NCBI GenBank assembly: GCA_027078365.1
Contig: JALWYQ010000014.1
Coordinates: 90,342-154,341 of the forward strand
Direction of reading: 5' to 3'
Length of the DNA: 64,000 nt
DNA from: Phycisphaerae bacterium
GTDB lineage: Bacteria; Planctomycetota; Phycisphaerae; Sedimentisphaerales; Sedimentisphaeraceae
Shown here: one piece after another, positions 16,344-26,338 of the stretch
How the letters are laid out: each line of letters starts with the position of its first letter
Numbering within the stretch: the stretch's first letter is position 1
The notes under the pieces: model-generated
The model's input: only the letters and a program-made list of their open reading frames with translations
Database searches by the model: none
What the model was told of the DNA's origin: nothing
Made by a program: the position numbers and the translations under genes

Positions 16344-16766
16344 TTAGTCGGAAGCCTTGGCCGAGTCAGACTCTACTAATTGCAATAGACAAAGCTGAGT
16401 ATTATCCCCAACTCTTCTCTTAGCAAGCTTGACTATACGTGTGTAACCACCTGGCCTGTCAATAAATCTAGGTCCAATCTCACTAAAAAGCTTTCCAATT
16501 ACGGTACCAGTCTTAACATTTTCGCCATCTACCACCTGATAAATAGCTCTATCGTTGAGAAGGGCAATCGCACGTCTGCGCGAAGCAAGATCCCCTTTTC
16601 TCGCAAGAGTAATTAACTTTTCTGCAAAAGACTTAACTTCTTTAGCCTTAGCTACTGTTGTAGAAATAGTCTCATGCTCAAATAGTGAGCTAACCATATT
16701 GCGACGCATAGCAAGCCTATGCTCACTAGTACGATTAAGATGACGTCCTCTAACTCTATGACGCAT
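16344..16766 (-). CDS. rplQ: 50S ribosomal protein L17
   Basis: L17 lines the peptide exit tunnel region of 23S rRNA. The 140 residues begin MRHRVRGRHLNRTSEHR, the family signature, and include THxE-type ISTTVAKAKEVKSFAEKLIT. The length is slightly above the bacterial core of about 120, owing to a C-terminal tail. It follows rpoA by 32 bp, as in the classic alpha operon. Confidence 0.95.
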   Translation of the reverse strand: MRHRVRGRHLNRTSEHRLAMRRNMVSSLFEHETISTTVAKAKEVKSFAEKLITLARKGDLASRRRAIALLNDRAIYQVVDGENVKTGTVIGKLFSEIGPRFIDRPGGYTRIVKLAKRRVGDNTQLCLLQLVESDSAKASD

Positions 16767-16798
16767 TTTATTTACTACCTCAATATCAAAATTTTCTA

Positions 16799-17797
16799 TT
16801 AAATATCTGTCATACCCAAAGAAAGACCAAGATCTGCAAGTTTTCTTTTGATCTCTCTCAAACTAGTCTTACCAAAACTTCTAACTTTGAGCAATTCCGC
16901 TTCTGTCATTCTAACAAGCTCACCAACCGTTGAGATTTGAATAGACTCTAAGCAGTTATTCGCCCTAACAGAAAGAGCTAAATCTCTAATGCTAGTCTTG
17001 AGTAAGCTAACCATTTCTTGGTCAACTGTTTCCTCAACAACTTCTTCTACAGCAACCTCTTTGTCAACGGTGTTCTCTCCCATTTCAAGGTACTGTACAA
17101 ATGGATTAAGATGTTTTCTTAATATCTTAGAGGCTTCTATTAGAGCCATCTCTGGAGCAACAGTTCCATTTGTCCATATCTCCAAGATAAGTTTATCATA
17201 GTTGGTTATTTGACCAACACGGGTATCTTCAGTTCTATAGCGAACTCTTGTTACTGGAGAATAAAGAGCGTCAACCTCTATACGGCCAATCTCTTGCTCA
17301 AAACGATCAGAAAGAGCTATTCGCTCTTTTGCTGGAGAATAGCCTCTGCCTTTTTCAACAGTCATCTCCATTTCGAATCTTACATCAGCTGTTAGGTTAA
17401 CCAAAACCAAATCTGTGTTTAGAATTTCAATGCTAGCATCTGTCTCTATCATACCTGCAGTTACAGGACCAGCCTTATCAGCAACAACCTTAATGGTTTT
17501 AGGCTCATCACCATCCATACGAAGCACAATTTTCTTAACATTAAGGATTATCTCTGTGACATCTTCAAGAACACCATCTAAGCTCGAAAACTCATGATCA
17601 ACGCCTGAAATACGCACAGAAGTTACTGAACTTCCCTCAAGAGATGAAAGCAACACGCGTCTGAGACTATTACCTACAGTAGTTCCAAACCCCCGCTCGA
17701 AAGGCTCAACAATAAAACGACCATAGTGGTCATTCGATATATCCAAATCCTTCTCTAGCCTAGTAGGTAATTCTAAACCACGCCAGTTTATTCTCAT
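16799..17797 (-). CDS. rpoA: RNA polymerase alpha subunit
   Basis: A 332-residue alpha subunit. The N-terminal domain (dimerisation, RPFERGFGTTVGNSLRR-type motif near 40) and the C-terminal domain (LLKTSIRDLALSVRANNCLES, then GKTSLREIKRKL) are both complete. The C-terminal domain binds UP elements and activators. The start at 17797 is chosen because GGAGG lies seven bases upstream; a frame from 17818 adds seven residues without support. It directly follows rpsK, with no rpsD gene in the usual place between them. Confidence 0.97.
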   Translation of the reverse strand: MRINWRGLELPTRLEKDLDISNDHYGRFIVEPFERGFGTTVGNSLRRVLLSSLEGSSVTSVRISGVDHEFSSLDGVLEDVTEIILNVKKIVLRMDGDEPKTIKVVADKAGPVTAGMIETDASIEILNTDLVLVNLTADVRFEMEMTVEKGRGYSPAKERIALSDRFEQEIGRIEVDALYSPVTRVRYRTEDTRVGQITNYDKLILEIWTNGTVAPEMALIEASKILRKHLNPFVQYLEMGENTVDKEVAVEEVVEETVDQEMVSLLKTSIRDLALSVRANNCLESIQISTVGELVRMTEAELLKVRSFGKTSLREIKRKLADLGLSLGMTDI

Positions 17798-17911
17798 AAT
17801 AAGACCTCCAAGTGGCAAATGTTCTCAGTTGAAAATTCGGTCTCTGATTAATCAACTATCTGTAATTTGCCAGGTTATAAAATCAGTGAAATAACAGCAC
17901 GCAAAATAATA

Positions 17912-18292
17912 TTATACTCTGCGTCGTTTCGGTGGGCGGCAACCGTTATGTGGCAACGGTGTAACATCTTCTATAGAAGAGATTCTAAGGCCTGCCGCTT
18001 GAATAGCTGTAATTGCAGACTCGCGACCAGATCCTGGTCCTTTAACCTCTATCTCAACTTCTCGTACACCATGTCTCTTAGCCTCAGTCGCAGCTTTCTC
18101 TGCAGCCTTTTGAGCCGCAAACGGCGTACTCTTACGAGAGCCCTTAAATCCAGAAGCTCCGCCTGAGCAACTACACAGTGCATTTCCGTCCTGATCTGTT
18201 ATTGTTACTATTGTATTATTAAAGGTTGCTCTAATGTGAACAACTGCCTTAACAACGTTTTTCCTGACTCGACGTTTACTACTCTTAGCCAT
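17912..18292 (-). CDS. rpsK: 30S ribosomal protein S11
   Basis: S11 sits on the 30S platform near the E site. The 126 residues contain [13 protein letters not shown], the [17 protein letters not shown] core and the invariant end [17 protein letters not shown]. Its position between rpsM and rpoA is standard. It is followed by a 114-bp gap where rpsD would be expected. Confidence 0.97.
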   Translation of the reverse strand: MAKSSKRRVRKNVVKAVVHIRATFNNTIVTITDQDGNALCSCSGGASGFKGSRKSTPFAAQKAAEKAATEAKRHGVREVEIEVKGPGSGRESAITAIQAAGLRISSIEDVTPLPHNGCRPPKRRRV

Positions 18293-18326
18293 TATAAGTA
18301 TCCTGATTCTTCAAAAATTAACGGCG

Positions 18327-18710
18327 TTAACGCATCGCCTTAACACTCTTCTTACCCGCAACAGTTTTCTTCCTACCCTTACGAGTACGGGCATTTGTTT
18401 GGGTTTGTTGACCACGACATGGCAACCCTCGTCTATGACGCATACCTCTATAGCATGCAATGTCCTTTAGACGATTAATATCCATAATGACCTGTCTTCT
18501 AAGTTGCCCTTCAACCGGATACTTCTCGGTAATAATTTGAGCAATTTGACTAACTTGGTCTTCATTCAACTCTGACGCTTTCATGTCTTCAGGAATTCCT
18601 GCCTGTTTAAGGATTTGCGCAGAATAAAACTTACCGATACCATGGATGTATGTCAAAGCATACAGTATCTTCTTATTGTTTGGAACATCAACACCAACAA
18701 TACGAGGCAT
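18327..18710 (-). CDS. rpsM: 30S ribosomal protein S13
   Basis: S13 lies in the 30S head and contacts the P-site tRNA. The 127 residues include IVGVDVPNNKKI, the helix-two-turn-helix TYIHGIGKFYSAQI and CYRGMRHRRGLPCRGQQT, with the basic TNARTRKGRKKT tail. It follows rpmJ as in the usual spc/alpha junction. Confidence 0.97.
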   Translation of the reverse strand: MPRIVGVDVPNNKKILYALTYIHGIGKFYSAQILKQAGIPEDMKASELNEDQVSQIAQIITEKYPVEGQLRRQVIMDINRLKDIACYRGMRHRRGLPCRGQQTQTNARTRKGRKKTVAGKKSVKAMR

Positions 18711-18738
18711 AATATCTCCTTATCACTGTTTCCAGCAA

Positions 18739-18855
18739 TTAACCTTGTCTCTGTTTATGTCTTGGATTAGCAGAGCAAATCACTCTAACTACTCCCTTAC
18801 GACGAATTACTTTACAACTTTCACATATTCTTTTTACTGAAGCTCGTACCTTCAT
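18739..18855 (-). CDS. rpmJ: 50S ribosomal protein L36, zinc type
   Basis: A 38-residue protein beginning [17 protein letters not shown]. Zinc ligands are Cys11, Cys14, Cys27 and His32 (the C-type form). The end, NPRHKQRQG, is the family consensus. It lies between infA and rpsM, as in most bacteria. Confidence 0.95.
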   Translation of the reverse strand: MKVRASVKRICESCKVIRRKGVVRVICSANPRHKQRQG

Positions 18856-18886
18856 GTCACACCTATTTTTTTAAGCATTTAAAATT

Positions 18887-19102
18887 CTAATGACGTAAAA
18901 TGATTCTGCCCTTCGAGAGATCATAAGGCGACATCTCAACTGTCACAGTATCTCCTGGAAGAATACGAATGAAATGCATTCGCATCTTGCCTGATACATG
19001 CCCCATAATCTGATGTCCATTTTCAAGTTCCACTCTGAAAACAGCATTAGGCAGAGCATCAAGCACTTTGCCTTCTATTCTTATTGCATCTTTTTTCGCC
19101 AT
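18887..19102 (-). CDS. infA: Translation initiation factor IF-1
   Basis: A 71-residue OB-fold protein that occupies the A site during initiation. It matches the family end to end: [36 protein letters not shown] and [15 protein letters not shown]. One base separates it from map upstream. Confidence 0.97.
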   Translation of the reverse strand: MAKKDAIRIEGKVLDALPNAVFRVELENGHQIMGHVSGKMRMHFIRILPGDTVTVEMSPYDLSKGRIILRH

Positions 19103-19103
19103 A

Positions 19104-19886
19104 TTACTCTCTTGCAGTCAAAACATCACAACCACCGCTCACAACTGCAATGGTATGTTCAAAATGAGCCGAAGGCCTACCGTCAACAGTTACAACGGTC
19201 CAGCCATCTCTCAACGTTTTCACGGCACTCTTGCCTGCATTGATCATAGGCTCTACAGCCAAAACCATGCCTTCTTTAAGGAAAATATCATTTTTCCTTA
19301 AAGCTCGACTCACATAATTAGGAACCTGAGGTTCGCAATGCATCTCAGTCCCTATGCCATGACCAACCAAATCTCTAACAACTGAAAACCCTGCCGATTC
19401 TGCACAGGTCTGCATTTTTTCAGCAATTTCACTCCATTTTCTGCCCGGAGCAATATTATCAATGGCGACTTGTAAAACCTCATTGGTTACATCCATAAGT
19501 CGCTGCTTTTCTTCACTTACATTTCCAACAGCAACAGTTATTGCAGAATCTCCACAATAACCATTTAATTTCACACCAAAGTCAACACTAAAAATATCCC
19601 CGTTCTTGAGAACAACCTCATCGCTAGGGATGCCGTGAACAACCTGCTCATTAATAGAAGCACAAATTGCTCCTGGAAAAGGGCGCTTCGCATAAGGAGA
19701 CCTAACCCCTTTAAAAAGACACTCTGCACCAGCTTTAGTCGCCATCTCAATTGCAAGGCTGTCAACTTCTTTGGTCGTAACCCCAGACTTAACGAAATCT
19801 TTTATCTCGCTCAATACGTCAGCAACAACCTTACCCGCCTCACGCATCAGGGCAATTTCTCTATTACTTCTCAAGATGATAGACAT
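19104..19886 (-). CDS. map: Methionine aminopeptidase, type I
   Basis: A 260-residue enzyme that removes N-terminal Met from nascent proteins. The metal ligands are visible in order: Asp in [16 protein letters not shown] (two), His in [15 protein letters not shown], Glu in [12 protein letters not shown] and Glu in [10 protein letters not shown]. Length and layout match the bacterial type Ia enzyme without the zinc-finger extension. It lies between adk and infA, two bases after the adk stop. Confidence 0.97.
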   Translation of the reverse strand: MSIILRSNREIALMREAGKVVADVLSEIKDFVKSGVTTKEVDSLAIEMATKAGAECLFKGVRSPYAKRPFPGAICASINEQVVHGIPSDEVVLKNGDIFSVDFGVKLNGYCGDSAITVAVGNVSEEKQRLMDVTNEVLQVAIDNIAPGRKWSEIAEKMQTCAESAGFSVVRDLVGHGIGTEMHCEPQVPNYVSRALRKNDIFLKEGMVLAVEPMINAGKSAVKTLRDGWTVVTVDGRPSAHFEHTIAVVSGGCDVLTARE

Positions 19887-19887
19887 A

Positions 19888-20541
19888 TCAACCGTTCAAT
19901 ACAGAGTTAATCTTTTCAACTATATCAGCCCTGATATCTGCAATTGCTCCATCGGCTACAACATTGAAAACTTTACTATTTGGGCTCACATTATAATAAT
20001 CAACTAGCGGCTCTGTCAACTGATGATATGTTTTTAATCTATTTAAAATCACATCACGCTTATCATCATCACGATGGTATAGTAAAGAGCCATCATAGTC
20101 ACAAACACCTTCGACTTTTGGCTTAGAATAGTCGAGATGATAGACTCGACCACACTTCGGGCAAGATCTACGTTTCTCTAACCTTGCCACGACTTCATAC
20201 TCATTAACAACAAGATTAATGACAATGTCAATTTTGCTATCTATTTTTTCAAGAGCCAAATCTAATTCTCTAGCCTGCACCACTGTTCGCGGAAAACCAT
20301 CAAGGACACAATTATCGACCTTTTTAATTGCCGCAAGCATCACCCCTATCACAACTTCATCCGGCACAAACTTACCCTGGTCAATAAGACTCTTCGCCTT
20401 AAGCCCCAAAGCCGAACCAGCTGCTATTTCAGAGCGTAATATGTCTCCACTAGAGAGATGTACAAAACCAAACGTGTCAGAAATCGCCTGACACTGTGTG
20501 CCTTTACCCGCCCCAGGGGCTCCAAGCACAACTATCCTCAA
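19888..20541 (-). CDS. adk: Adenylate kinase
   Basis: A 217-residue long-form adenylate kinase (ATP + AMP to 2 ADP). The P-loop is GAPGAGKGTQ (7-16), the AMP site includes SSGDILR and DGFPRTVVQA. The LID is the zinc type, with a Cys-x2-Cys pair (CPKC) and a later Cys-x2-Asp (CDYD). Its start overlaps the end of secY by four bases, as in many spc operons. Confidence 0.97.
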   Translation of the reverse strand: MRIVVLGAPGAGKGTQCQAISDTFGFVHLSSGDILRSEIAAGSALGLKAKSLIDQGKFVPDEVVIGVMLAAIKKVDNCVLDGFPRTVVQARELDLALEKIDSKIDIVINLVVNEYEVVARLEKRRSCPKCGRVYHLDYSKPKVEGVCDYDGSLLYHRDDDKRDVILNRLKTYHQLTEPLVDYYNVSPNSKVFNVVADGAIADIRADIVEKINSVLNG

Positions 20542-21899
20542 CCTCTTGCTCCTCTAATACGTCCTGCGGAACTGAAGCCCTCGTAGTTTCTCATAATAAG
20601 CTGGGACTCTATCCTCTGGACTAAGTCAAGAGATACGCTAACAACAATTAGCAAACCTGTTCCGCCCAAGAATGCCGTTACGCGATAATCAATCCCCATA
20701 GAGGCATTAACGGCTTGAGGAATAACAGCTATCAATGCCAAGAACGACGCCCCAAAGAACGTTATACGTGTCATCACTGTTTCGAGATAATCCGCTGTTC
20801 TTTTACCAGGCCTCAAACCAGGAACAAAACTTCCACTATCGCTAAGTCTTTTCGCCATATCCTTTGGCTGGAACTGGATAGCTGTCCAGAAGAACGCAAA
20901 GGCGAAAATCATAATGATTTCAATCACATTATAAGTGAACGCATCTCTGTGGAAAGCGTTTACTATAGAAGCATAAGTCTTAGACTTATTAAGATCTCCC
21001 AAGTTGCCAATCCAACTCAAAATCAAACTTGGGAACATCATAAAGCTAGACGCAAATATGATTGGCATTACACCACCATGGTTCACTCTTAAAGGCATGT
21101 AATGCCTCATTCCACCATACATCTTACGACCGCGCATCTGACGAGCTTGCTGAATAGGAATTCGTCTTTGGCCTTGAGTAATTAATATGGCACCTGCCAC
21201 AACAAAGATGAAACAAGCAACAATAATAGCAATATCAAAAGGATCGTACTTGTCTGCTGAAGCCCCAAACTGGAAAGTAGCATTTTCCGCAACGGTTAAA
21301 ACCGCACTAGGCATTCTAGCCATGATACCCGCCATGATGATAAGGCTTATACCATTTCCTATTCCATACTCATCAATTTGCTCGCCAAGCCACATCAAGA
21401 ACAAAGTTCCTGCTGTCATCCCGATTACACCGAAAAGATACGCACTGGCGCGCATTTCAGGATGTATAACAGCATTACGGTCCATATAAGACATAATCAT
21501 AAATGCCTGAAAGATACAAAGCGGAACAGTTAAGTAACGAGTCCACTCTTGTATTTTCTTATATCCAGTCATACCTTCTTGCCGCAACTTCTTAAGTGAA
21601 GGAACGACCTCGCCTGCAAGCATCAGGATAATTGACGCCGAAATGTATGGCATAATTCCCAAACCAAAGAGGCTACTTTTCTTGAGTGTACCACCGGTAA
21701 ACATCGACATAGTGTCGGCTAGTCTAGCAATAGGACTATTCTCATCCTGATTCTCAGACTTTATGTGTAACTTAGACTGGTCAACACCCGGTACAGGAAT
21801 ATGAAAGCCTATCCTAAATATACACAACAAGAAAAGAGTAAATAGAATTTTATTTCTAAGCTCAGGTACTCTAAAAACATTGGCTACGGCTTGCAACAT
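20538..21899 (-). CDS. secY: Protein translocase subunit SecY
   Basis: A 453-residue inner-membrane channel protein with ten predicted spans. Recognisable motifs are FRIGFHIPVPGVD near the N-terminus, LGIMPYISASIILML in TM2, GIGNGISLIIMAGI in TM4 and the cytoplasmic loop RRIPIQQARQMRG with PLRVNHGGVMPIIFASS. SecE is encoded further upstream in the same block. It follows rplO and precedes adk. Confidence 0.97.
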   Translation of the reverse strand: MLQAVANVFRVPELRNKILFTLFLLCIFRIGFHIPVPGVDQSKLHIKSENQDENSPIARLADTMSMFTGGTLKKSSLFGLGIMPYISASIILMLAGEVVPSLKKLRQEGMTGYKKIQEWTRYLTVPLCIFQAFMIMSYMDRNAVIHPEMRASAYLFGVIGMTAGTLFLMWLGEQIDEYGIGNGISLIIMAGIMARMPSAVLTVAENATFQFGASADKYDPFDIAIIVACFIFVVAGAILITQGQRRIPIQQARQMRGRKMYGGMRHYMPLRVNHGGVMPIIFASSFMMFPSLILSWIGNLGDLNKSKTYASIVNAFHRDAFTYNVIEIIMIFAFAFFWTAIQFQPKDMAKRLSDSGSFVPGLRPGKRTADYLETVMTRITFFGASFLALIAVIPQAVNASMGIDYRVTAFLGGTGLLIVVSVSLDLVQRIESQLIMRNYEGFSSAGRIRGARG

Positions 21900-21929
21900 A
21901 TTTAAGCTTCCTTATAGAATCCCTCTTCC

Positions 21930-22379
21930 TTACGCAACGACCTTGACAGAACCACCGCATTCTGCAATCTTCTGCTCTGCGCTCTTGCTAAACTTATGCG
22001 CACTAACACTGAGCTTCTTAGTTAATTGTCCTTCACCAAGAACTTTAACCTTGCTTTTACTACTATTAACCAAGCCACGCTCAGCTAGTATATTTACATC
22101 GATCACTGCGCCATCATCGAAGAGTTTTTCCAATTGCATAACATTTACTATCTCAAAAGTCTTAGCATAGTTATAATTACTAAAACCAACTTTTGGAATT
22201 CTCTGGAAAAATGGCATAGAACCACCCTGATAGAGTGCTCTACGAGAGTAGCCAGCTCGAGATTTCTGTCCCTTGTGACCACGACCACAAGTCTTTCCGT
22301 TGCCTGCACCTCTACCACGTCCAACACGCTTACGATTTTTGTGGCTTCCTACCTTTGCAGTAATATCGTGACTAAGCAT
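21930..22379 (-). CDS. rplO: 50S ribosomal protein L15
   Basis: A 149-residue protein. RKRVGRGRGAGNGKTCGRGHKGQ near the N-terminus and the GGSMPFFQRIPKVGF segment are diagnostic for L15. ATG 22379 is chosen with AAAAGGTGG about nine bases upstream; a GTG at 22391 would overlap rpsE and lacks a site. Only five bases separate it from rpsE, which leaves no room for rpmD. Confidence 0.95.
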   Translation of the reverse strand: MLSHDITAKVGSHKNRKRVGRGRGAGNGKTCGRGHKGQKSRAGYSRRALYQGGSMPFFQRIPKVGFSNYNYAKTFEIVNVMQLEKLFDDGAVIDVNILAERGLVNSSKSKVKVLGEGQLTKKLSVSAHKFSKSAEQKIAECGGSVKVVA

Positions 22380-22384
22380 ATATA

Positions 22385-22903
22385 TCACCACCTTTTTACA
22401 ATATCAAGTTCAACGCCACGATTCTTTTTAACTTCATCACGGCTTTTTAACTGTCTCAGACCATCCAACGTCGCTTTAACTACATTCTTCGGAGAAGTAC
22501 TACCATATATCTTTGATAGCACGTTCTGAACACCTGCTAATTCAAGTACCGCACGTGCACTCAAACCAGCAATAACACCAGTACCAGGACTCGCTGGTAT
22601 CAGCTTAACTCTAGTAGCTCGACACCTACCAACAACTTGGTGCGTGATGGTGCCATCACTTAAAGCAACCCGAATAACATTCTTCTTAGCATCTTTAATA
22701 GCTTTCTCAACCGCATTCGGCACTTCATTAGCTTTACCGTAACCAATACCAACTGTTCCATCACGGTCGCCAACTACAACCAATGCAGCAAAACTGAATC
22801 TACGTCCACCTTTTACTACCTTAGCACAGCGAAATATCTTTACAACCGAATCTTCCAACGGTTGTTCACTCTGCATTGTATAATTGTTGGGTTCTTCTAC
22901 CAA
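22385..22903 (-). CDS. rpsE: 30S ribosomal protein S5
   Basis: A 172-residue protein that guards translational accuracy. The dsRNA-binding-type domain has [21 protein letters not shown], then [15 protein letters not shown] and the C-terminal [19 protein letters not shown]. About 20 residues precede the usual start region, a short acidic extension. It follows rplR by 27 bp. Confidence 0.96.
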   Translation of the reverse strand: MVEEPNNYTMQSEQPLEDSVVKIFRCAKVVKGGRRFSFAALVVVGDRDGTVGIGYGKANEVPNAVEKAIKDAKKNVIRVALSDGTITHQVVGRCRATRVKLIPASPGTGVIAGLSARAVLELAGVQNVLSKIYGSTSPKNVVKATLDGLRQLKSRDEVKKNRGVELDIVKRW

Positions 22904-22930
22904 TTCTTATCTCCGTTTATGATCTGGTTA

Positions 22931-23296
22931 CTAAAACACCAAGCCAGCTTCGCGTGCAGCTTCAGCAAGTGCCTTTACGCGACCATGGTATTTAAATTTA
23001 TTACGATCAAATTTAACTCGATTGATCCCCACTTGCGCAGCCTCTTTGGCGATTAATTCACCAACTTTAGTTGCTGCATCTATGTTGCCTGTCTTAGTAA
23101 GAGACCCCTTAACTGCAACTTGTAAAGTATTACAAGCTGCCAACGTAACACCGCTCATATCATCAATAATTTGAGCATAAATATGACGATTTGAGCGAAA
23201 TACAGCCAACCTTGGACGGTCTGCGCTTCCACAAACCTTCTTTTTGACACGATATTTACGCCTAAGTCTGGTCTTTTGTAATTTTTGAATTTTCAT
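22931..23296 (-). CDS. rplR: 50S ribosomal protein L18
   Basis: A 121-residue 5S rRNA-binding protein. Diagnostic segments are [19 protein letters not shown] and [21 protein letters not shown] with the [15 protein letters not shown] end. It lies between rplF and rpsE. Confidence 0.96.
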   Translation of the reverse strand: MKIQKLQKTRLRRKYRVKKKVCGSADRPRLAVFRSNRHIYAQIIDDMSGVTLAACNTLQVAVKGSLTKTGNIDAATKVGELIAKEAAQVGINRVKFDRNKFKYHGRVKALAEAAREAGLVF

Positions 23297-23339
23297 TTCT
23301 TTAATCCGTCTACAGAATAGCCGTTAATTTACTCTCATA

Positions 23340-23906
23340 TTAAGCGCCGAACGCCTTACCAACTTTGCGTATAACATATTCATCAGCGTAACGTATTCCC
23401 TTGCCCTTATAAGGCTCAGGAGGTCTCTTTGACCTAACTTCCGCAGCAAACTGCCCCAGTAACTGTTTGTCAATGCCAGAGAGCGAGAACTCTGCAGGCA
23501 CATCGTTACCTCTTGTAGCAGAAGTCTTGATTTCTACTGTTATACCCTTAGGCAGAGGCATCTCAACAGTATGGCAGTAACCGATTCCAAGAACAAGCTT
23601 ACCACCTTGCTCTTTAACACTATAGCCTGTTCCGTATATCTGCATGTTCTTCGTATACCCAGTCGATACACCGATCACCATATTGTTGATCAAAGAACGC
23701 ATCGTCCCATGCAGTGCCTTCATAGCCCTAAGTTCAGGTTGTTGATTGACAACCTCAATAGCACCATCTTCAACCTTAACAAGAATACCTGGATGTACAT
23801 CCATCTCCAAAGTACCCTTAGGACCCGTTACTTTAATATAATTACCTTTGAGGTCAATATTGACTCCATTAGGTACCTGAATTTTTGTTTTACCGATACG
23901 ACTCAT
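23340..23906 (-). CDS. rplF: 50S ribosomal protein L6
   Basis: A 188-residue protein with two L6 repeats at the factor-binding region. It starts MSRIGKTKIQVPNGV and ends with the signature PEPYKGKGIRYADEYVIRK. One base separates it from the rpsH stop. Confidence 0.97.
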   Translation of the reverse strand: MSRIGKTKIQVPNGVNIDLKGNYIKVTGPKGTLEMDVHPGILVKVEDGAIEVVNQQPELRAMKALHGTMRSLINNMVIGVSTGYTKNMQIYGTGYSVKEQGGKLVLGIGYCHTVEMPLPKGITVEIKTSATRGNDVPAEFSLSGIDKQLLGQFAAEVRSKRPPEPYKGKGIRYADEYVIRKVGKAFGA

Positions 23907-23907
23907 A

Positions 23908-24306
23908 TTAGCTCACCGTACAAAGAATCTCACCACCGATATTGTCTTTACGACAGCTTCTATCGCTGATTACACCTTTACTTGTAGACACAATCGCAAT
24001 ACCCATGCCACCAAGTACATGTGGCATATCCTGAACAGTGCTGTACACTCTTCTTCCTGGTTTGCTGATCCTCTTAATTTCAGAGAAGACTGGAAGTCCT
24101 TCCTCTGAATATTTTAACTCAATTCTAATCTGCCCTTGATTACCATCATCAACTCTATCGTAGTCAACAATGTAACCTTCTTCTTTCAAAATAGCTGCAA
24201 TTCCCTCGCAAACTTTTGACGCCTTAACCATAACATTAGGTTTGCGTACTCTGCTTGCATTGCGAATTCTAGTCAGCATATCTGCAACTGGATCACTTAA
24301 ACTCAT
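23908..24306 (-). CDS. rpsH: 30S ribosomal protein S8
   Basis: A 132-residue 16S-binding protein. SDPVADMLTRIRNASRV at the start and ISTSKGVISDRSCRKDNIGGE near the end define the family. The GEIL tail is standard. In E. coli S8 represses the spc operon; whether it does here cannot be read from sequence. Confidence 0.97.
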   Translation of the reverse strand: MSLSDPVADMLTRIRNASRVRKPNVMVKASKVCEGIAAILKEEGYIVDYDRVDDGNQGQIRIELKYSEEGLPVFSEIKRISKPGRRVYSTVQDMPHVLGGMGIAIVSTSKGVISDRSCRKDNIGGEILCTVS

Positions 24307-24337
24307 TTAGAAACTCCATATCTATATGAATTGGTTA

Positions 24338-24523
24338 CTACCAACTCGCTTTTTTGACACCAGGAATCTTACCTTCGTTTGCCATGGTTCTAAAACATAT
24401 GCGGCAAATCTTAAATTTTCTGTAAACAGCATGCGCTCTACCGCAAAGTTCACATCTGGTATAACCTCTAACTTTAAATTTTGGCGTTTTCTTCGCCTTA
24501 TTTTCAAGTGCCGTAGTTGACAT
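24338..24523 (-). CDS. rpsN: 30S ribosomal protein S14, zinc type
   Basis: A 61-residue S14 of the C+ (zinc) type, with CELCGR and CRICF forming the four-cysteine site, followed by [15 protein letters not shown]. This is the short paralogue, also found in many thermophiles and PVC bacteria, not the 101-residue zinc-free type. Confidence 0.96.
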   Translation of the reverse strand: MSTTALENKAKKTPKFKVRGYTRCELCGRAHAVYRKFKICRICFRTMANEGKIPGVKKASW

Positions 24524-24535
24524 TTGTCACTCCAA

Positions 24536-25078
24536 TTAGTTCTTGAATGGCATTCCGAAGAGTCTCAACATTTCACGAGACTCATCATCTGTATCTGCTG
24601 TTGTTACAAACGTTATATTCATTCCCTGATTCTCTACTATTCTAGAAGGATCAATCTCAGGGAAAATGCTCTGCTCGCTAAAGCCAACTGTATAGTTTCC
24701 ACGTCCATCAAAACTCTTTGGACTAAGACCTCTAAAGTCCTTAACACGCGGAATAGCTAGGTTGATAAGTCTGTCAAGGAACTCATACATGCGCACTCCA
24801 CGCAAAGTTACCTTTACACCAATTGGCTCACCTTCACGAAGCCTAAAGTTAGAAACACTTATCTTTGCTCTACACACGAGAGGCTTCTGACCTGTAATAG
24901 CTGTCATATCTCTGATAGCTACCTCAAGGTATTTTTTATCCTGTATCGCTTTGCCAACACCCATAGAGACAACAATCTTCTCTAGTTTTGGAACTGCCAT
25001 ACGCGATTTATATCCAAATTTCTCCTGAAGAGCTGGATATATTTGTGAATCATATAGATCTTTCAAACGTGCCATCAA
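24536..25078 (-). CDS. rplE: 50S ribosomal protein L5
   Basis: A 180-residue 5S rRNA-binding protein. [14 protein letters not shown] near residue 33, [11 protein letters not shown] and the loop [15 protein letters not shown] are conserved, and the end has [24 protein letters not shown] occurs at the start; the first is used. Confidence 0.97.
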   Translation of the reverse strand: MMARLKDLYDSQIYPALQEKFGYKSRMAVPKLEKIVVSMGVGKAIQDKKYLEVAIRDMTAITGQKPLVCRAKISVSNFRLREGEPIGVKVTLRGVRMYEFLDRLINLAIPRVKDFRGLSPKSFDGRGNYTVGFSEQSIFPEIDPSRIVENQGMNITFVTTADTDDESREMLRLFGMPFKN

Positions 25079-25107
25079 GTCACCTACGTATTTATCTTAG
25101 TACAATA

Positions 25108-25443
25108 CTACTTCTTTGCCTTCCTAATGACACCTATCACAGTACCATCAAGCGCAACTCTGTTTTTCTCACCTTTTGCATTTACCTCGAAGCGAACCCT
25201 AGTCCCCTTACCCGTCTTTGGGTTTACAGGCTGAACGTTGCTAATATGGATAGGTTGCTCTATTTGTATCTGTCCACCTTGAGGATATTTCTGCGAAGGA
25301 CGTACGTGTTTCTTAGCAAGATTAACACCAGCCACATAGACACGAGTATTACCATTTGTAATCCTTAGAACCTTACCAGTAGCACCCTTGTGGTCGCCTG
25401 CAATAATTTCTACGGTATCGTCTTTCTTTATACGTGCTGCCAT
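25108..25443 (-). CDS. rplX: 50S ribosomal protein L24
   Basis: A 111-residue KOW-domain protein that starts 50S assembly. KKDDTVEIIAGDHKGATGKV and GGQIQIEQPIHISNVQPV are family motifs. It lies between rplN and rplE, as usual. Confidence 0.96.
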   Translation of the reverse strand: MAARIKKDDTVEIIAGDHKGATGKVLRITNGNTRVYVAGVNLAKKHVRPSQKYPQGGQIQIEQPIHISNVQPVNPKTGKGTRVRFEVNAKGEKNRVALDGTVIGVIRKAKK

Positions 25444-25455
25444 CTTAATCTCTTC

Positions 25456-25845
25456 TTAAACAACTTCACTAGCTAGTGAAACAATTTTCATGTAATTCTT
25501 CTCACGTAATTCTCTGGCAACTACACCAAATATACGTGTTCCGACCGGATTACCATCTGCATCTATCATAACAGCGGCATTGCTATCAAACCTAACATAG
25601 CTACCGTCAGGGCGACGCACAGGACTTTTAGTCCTAACAATAACACACTTGTGCACTTTTTTCTTATCAAGCTTGCATGTTGGTAAGTGCTTCTTGATAG
25701 CAACGCAAATCACATCACCAACGGTCGCTGCAGGTCTAGTGTATTTACCCTTTCTAGAACCACCACGTCCAAGCACCTTAACACAAAGTGCAGTCTTAAC
25801 GCCGCTGTTATCAGCGATCTCTACCATTGTCTCTTGCTGAATCAA
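25456..25845 (-). CDS. rplN: 50S ribosomal protein L14
   Basis: A 129-residue protein. It begins [19 protein letters not shown] and contains the L14 signature [15 protein letters not shown] and [15 protein letters not shown]. Seven residues longer than most homologues. Confidence 0.97.
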   Translation of the reverse strand: MIQQETMVEIADNSGVKTALCVKVLGRGGSRKGKYTRPAATVGDVICVAIKKHLPTCKLDKKKVHKCVIVRTKSPVRRPDGSYVRFDSNAAVMIDADGNPVGTRIFGVVARELREKNYMKIVSLASEVV

Positions 25846-25862
25846 CGTTCTATCCTTTATAT

Positions 25863-26126
25863 TTATTTAATAACTGCCTTCTCAACAACTTCGACAAGTC
25901 GCCAACTGATAGTCTTGCTGATAGGTCTGCACTCGACTATCTCGACTGTATCGCCTATGCCAGCTTCACACTTAGGGTCATGAACGCCTAACTTGGTAGT
26001 CCTATTAATATACTTACCATACTTAGGGTGTTTAACCTTGTAATCTATGCGAACACGAACGCTCTTATCGCCGCTTATACTGACTACCTTACCACGCCTT
26101 GTTTTCTGTACTTTTGTATTTTCCAT
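25863..26126 (-). CDS. rpsQ: 30S ribosomal protein S17
   Basis: An 87-residue OB-fold protein. [19 protein letters not shown] and [20 protein letters not shown] match the family. It is three bases from rpmC. Confidence 0.96.
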   Translation of the reverse strand: MENTKVQKTRRGKVVSISGDKSVRVRIDYKVKHPKYGKYINRTTKLGVHDPKCEAGIGDTVEIVECRPISKTISWRLVEVVEKAVIK

Positions 26127-26129
26127 TGC

Positions 26130-26327
26130 TTACTGGACCTTCAACTGATTTTGTTTGATAACAGTCTTAATTCTCGCAATATCCTTACGACAATTTCTAA
26201 TCGACCTACAATCCTGAAGATTTTCCGTAACGTGCTGACAACGCAGTTCGAAAAGTCTTTTCTGACACTCTTCAAGTTTACTTTGAAGGTCCTCTTGTTT
26301 CATGCCACTTATTTCTGATATCTTCAT
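26130..26327 (-). CDS. rpmC: 50S ribosomal protein L29
   Basis: A 65-residue two-helix protein at the exit tunnel, where trigger factor docks nearby. EDLQSKLEECQKRLFELRCQ and IRNCRKDIARIKTVI are the family pattern. It lies between rplP and rpsQ, as usual. Confidence 0.94.
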   Translation of the reverse strand: MKISEISGMKQEDLQSKLEECQKRLFELRCQHVTENLQDCRSIRNCRKDIARIKTVIKQNQLKVQ

Positions 26328-26338
26328 TTAATCATCCC

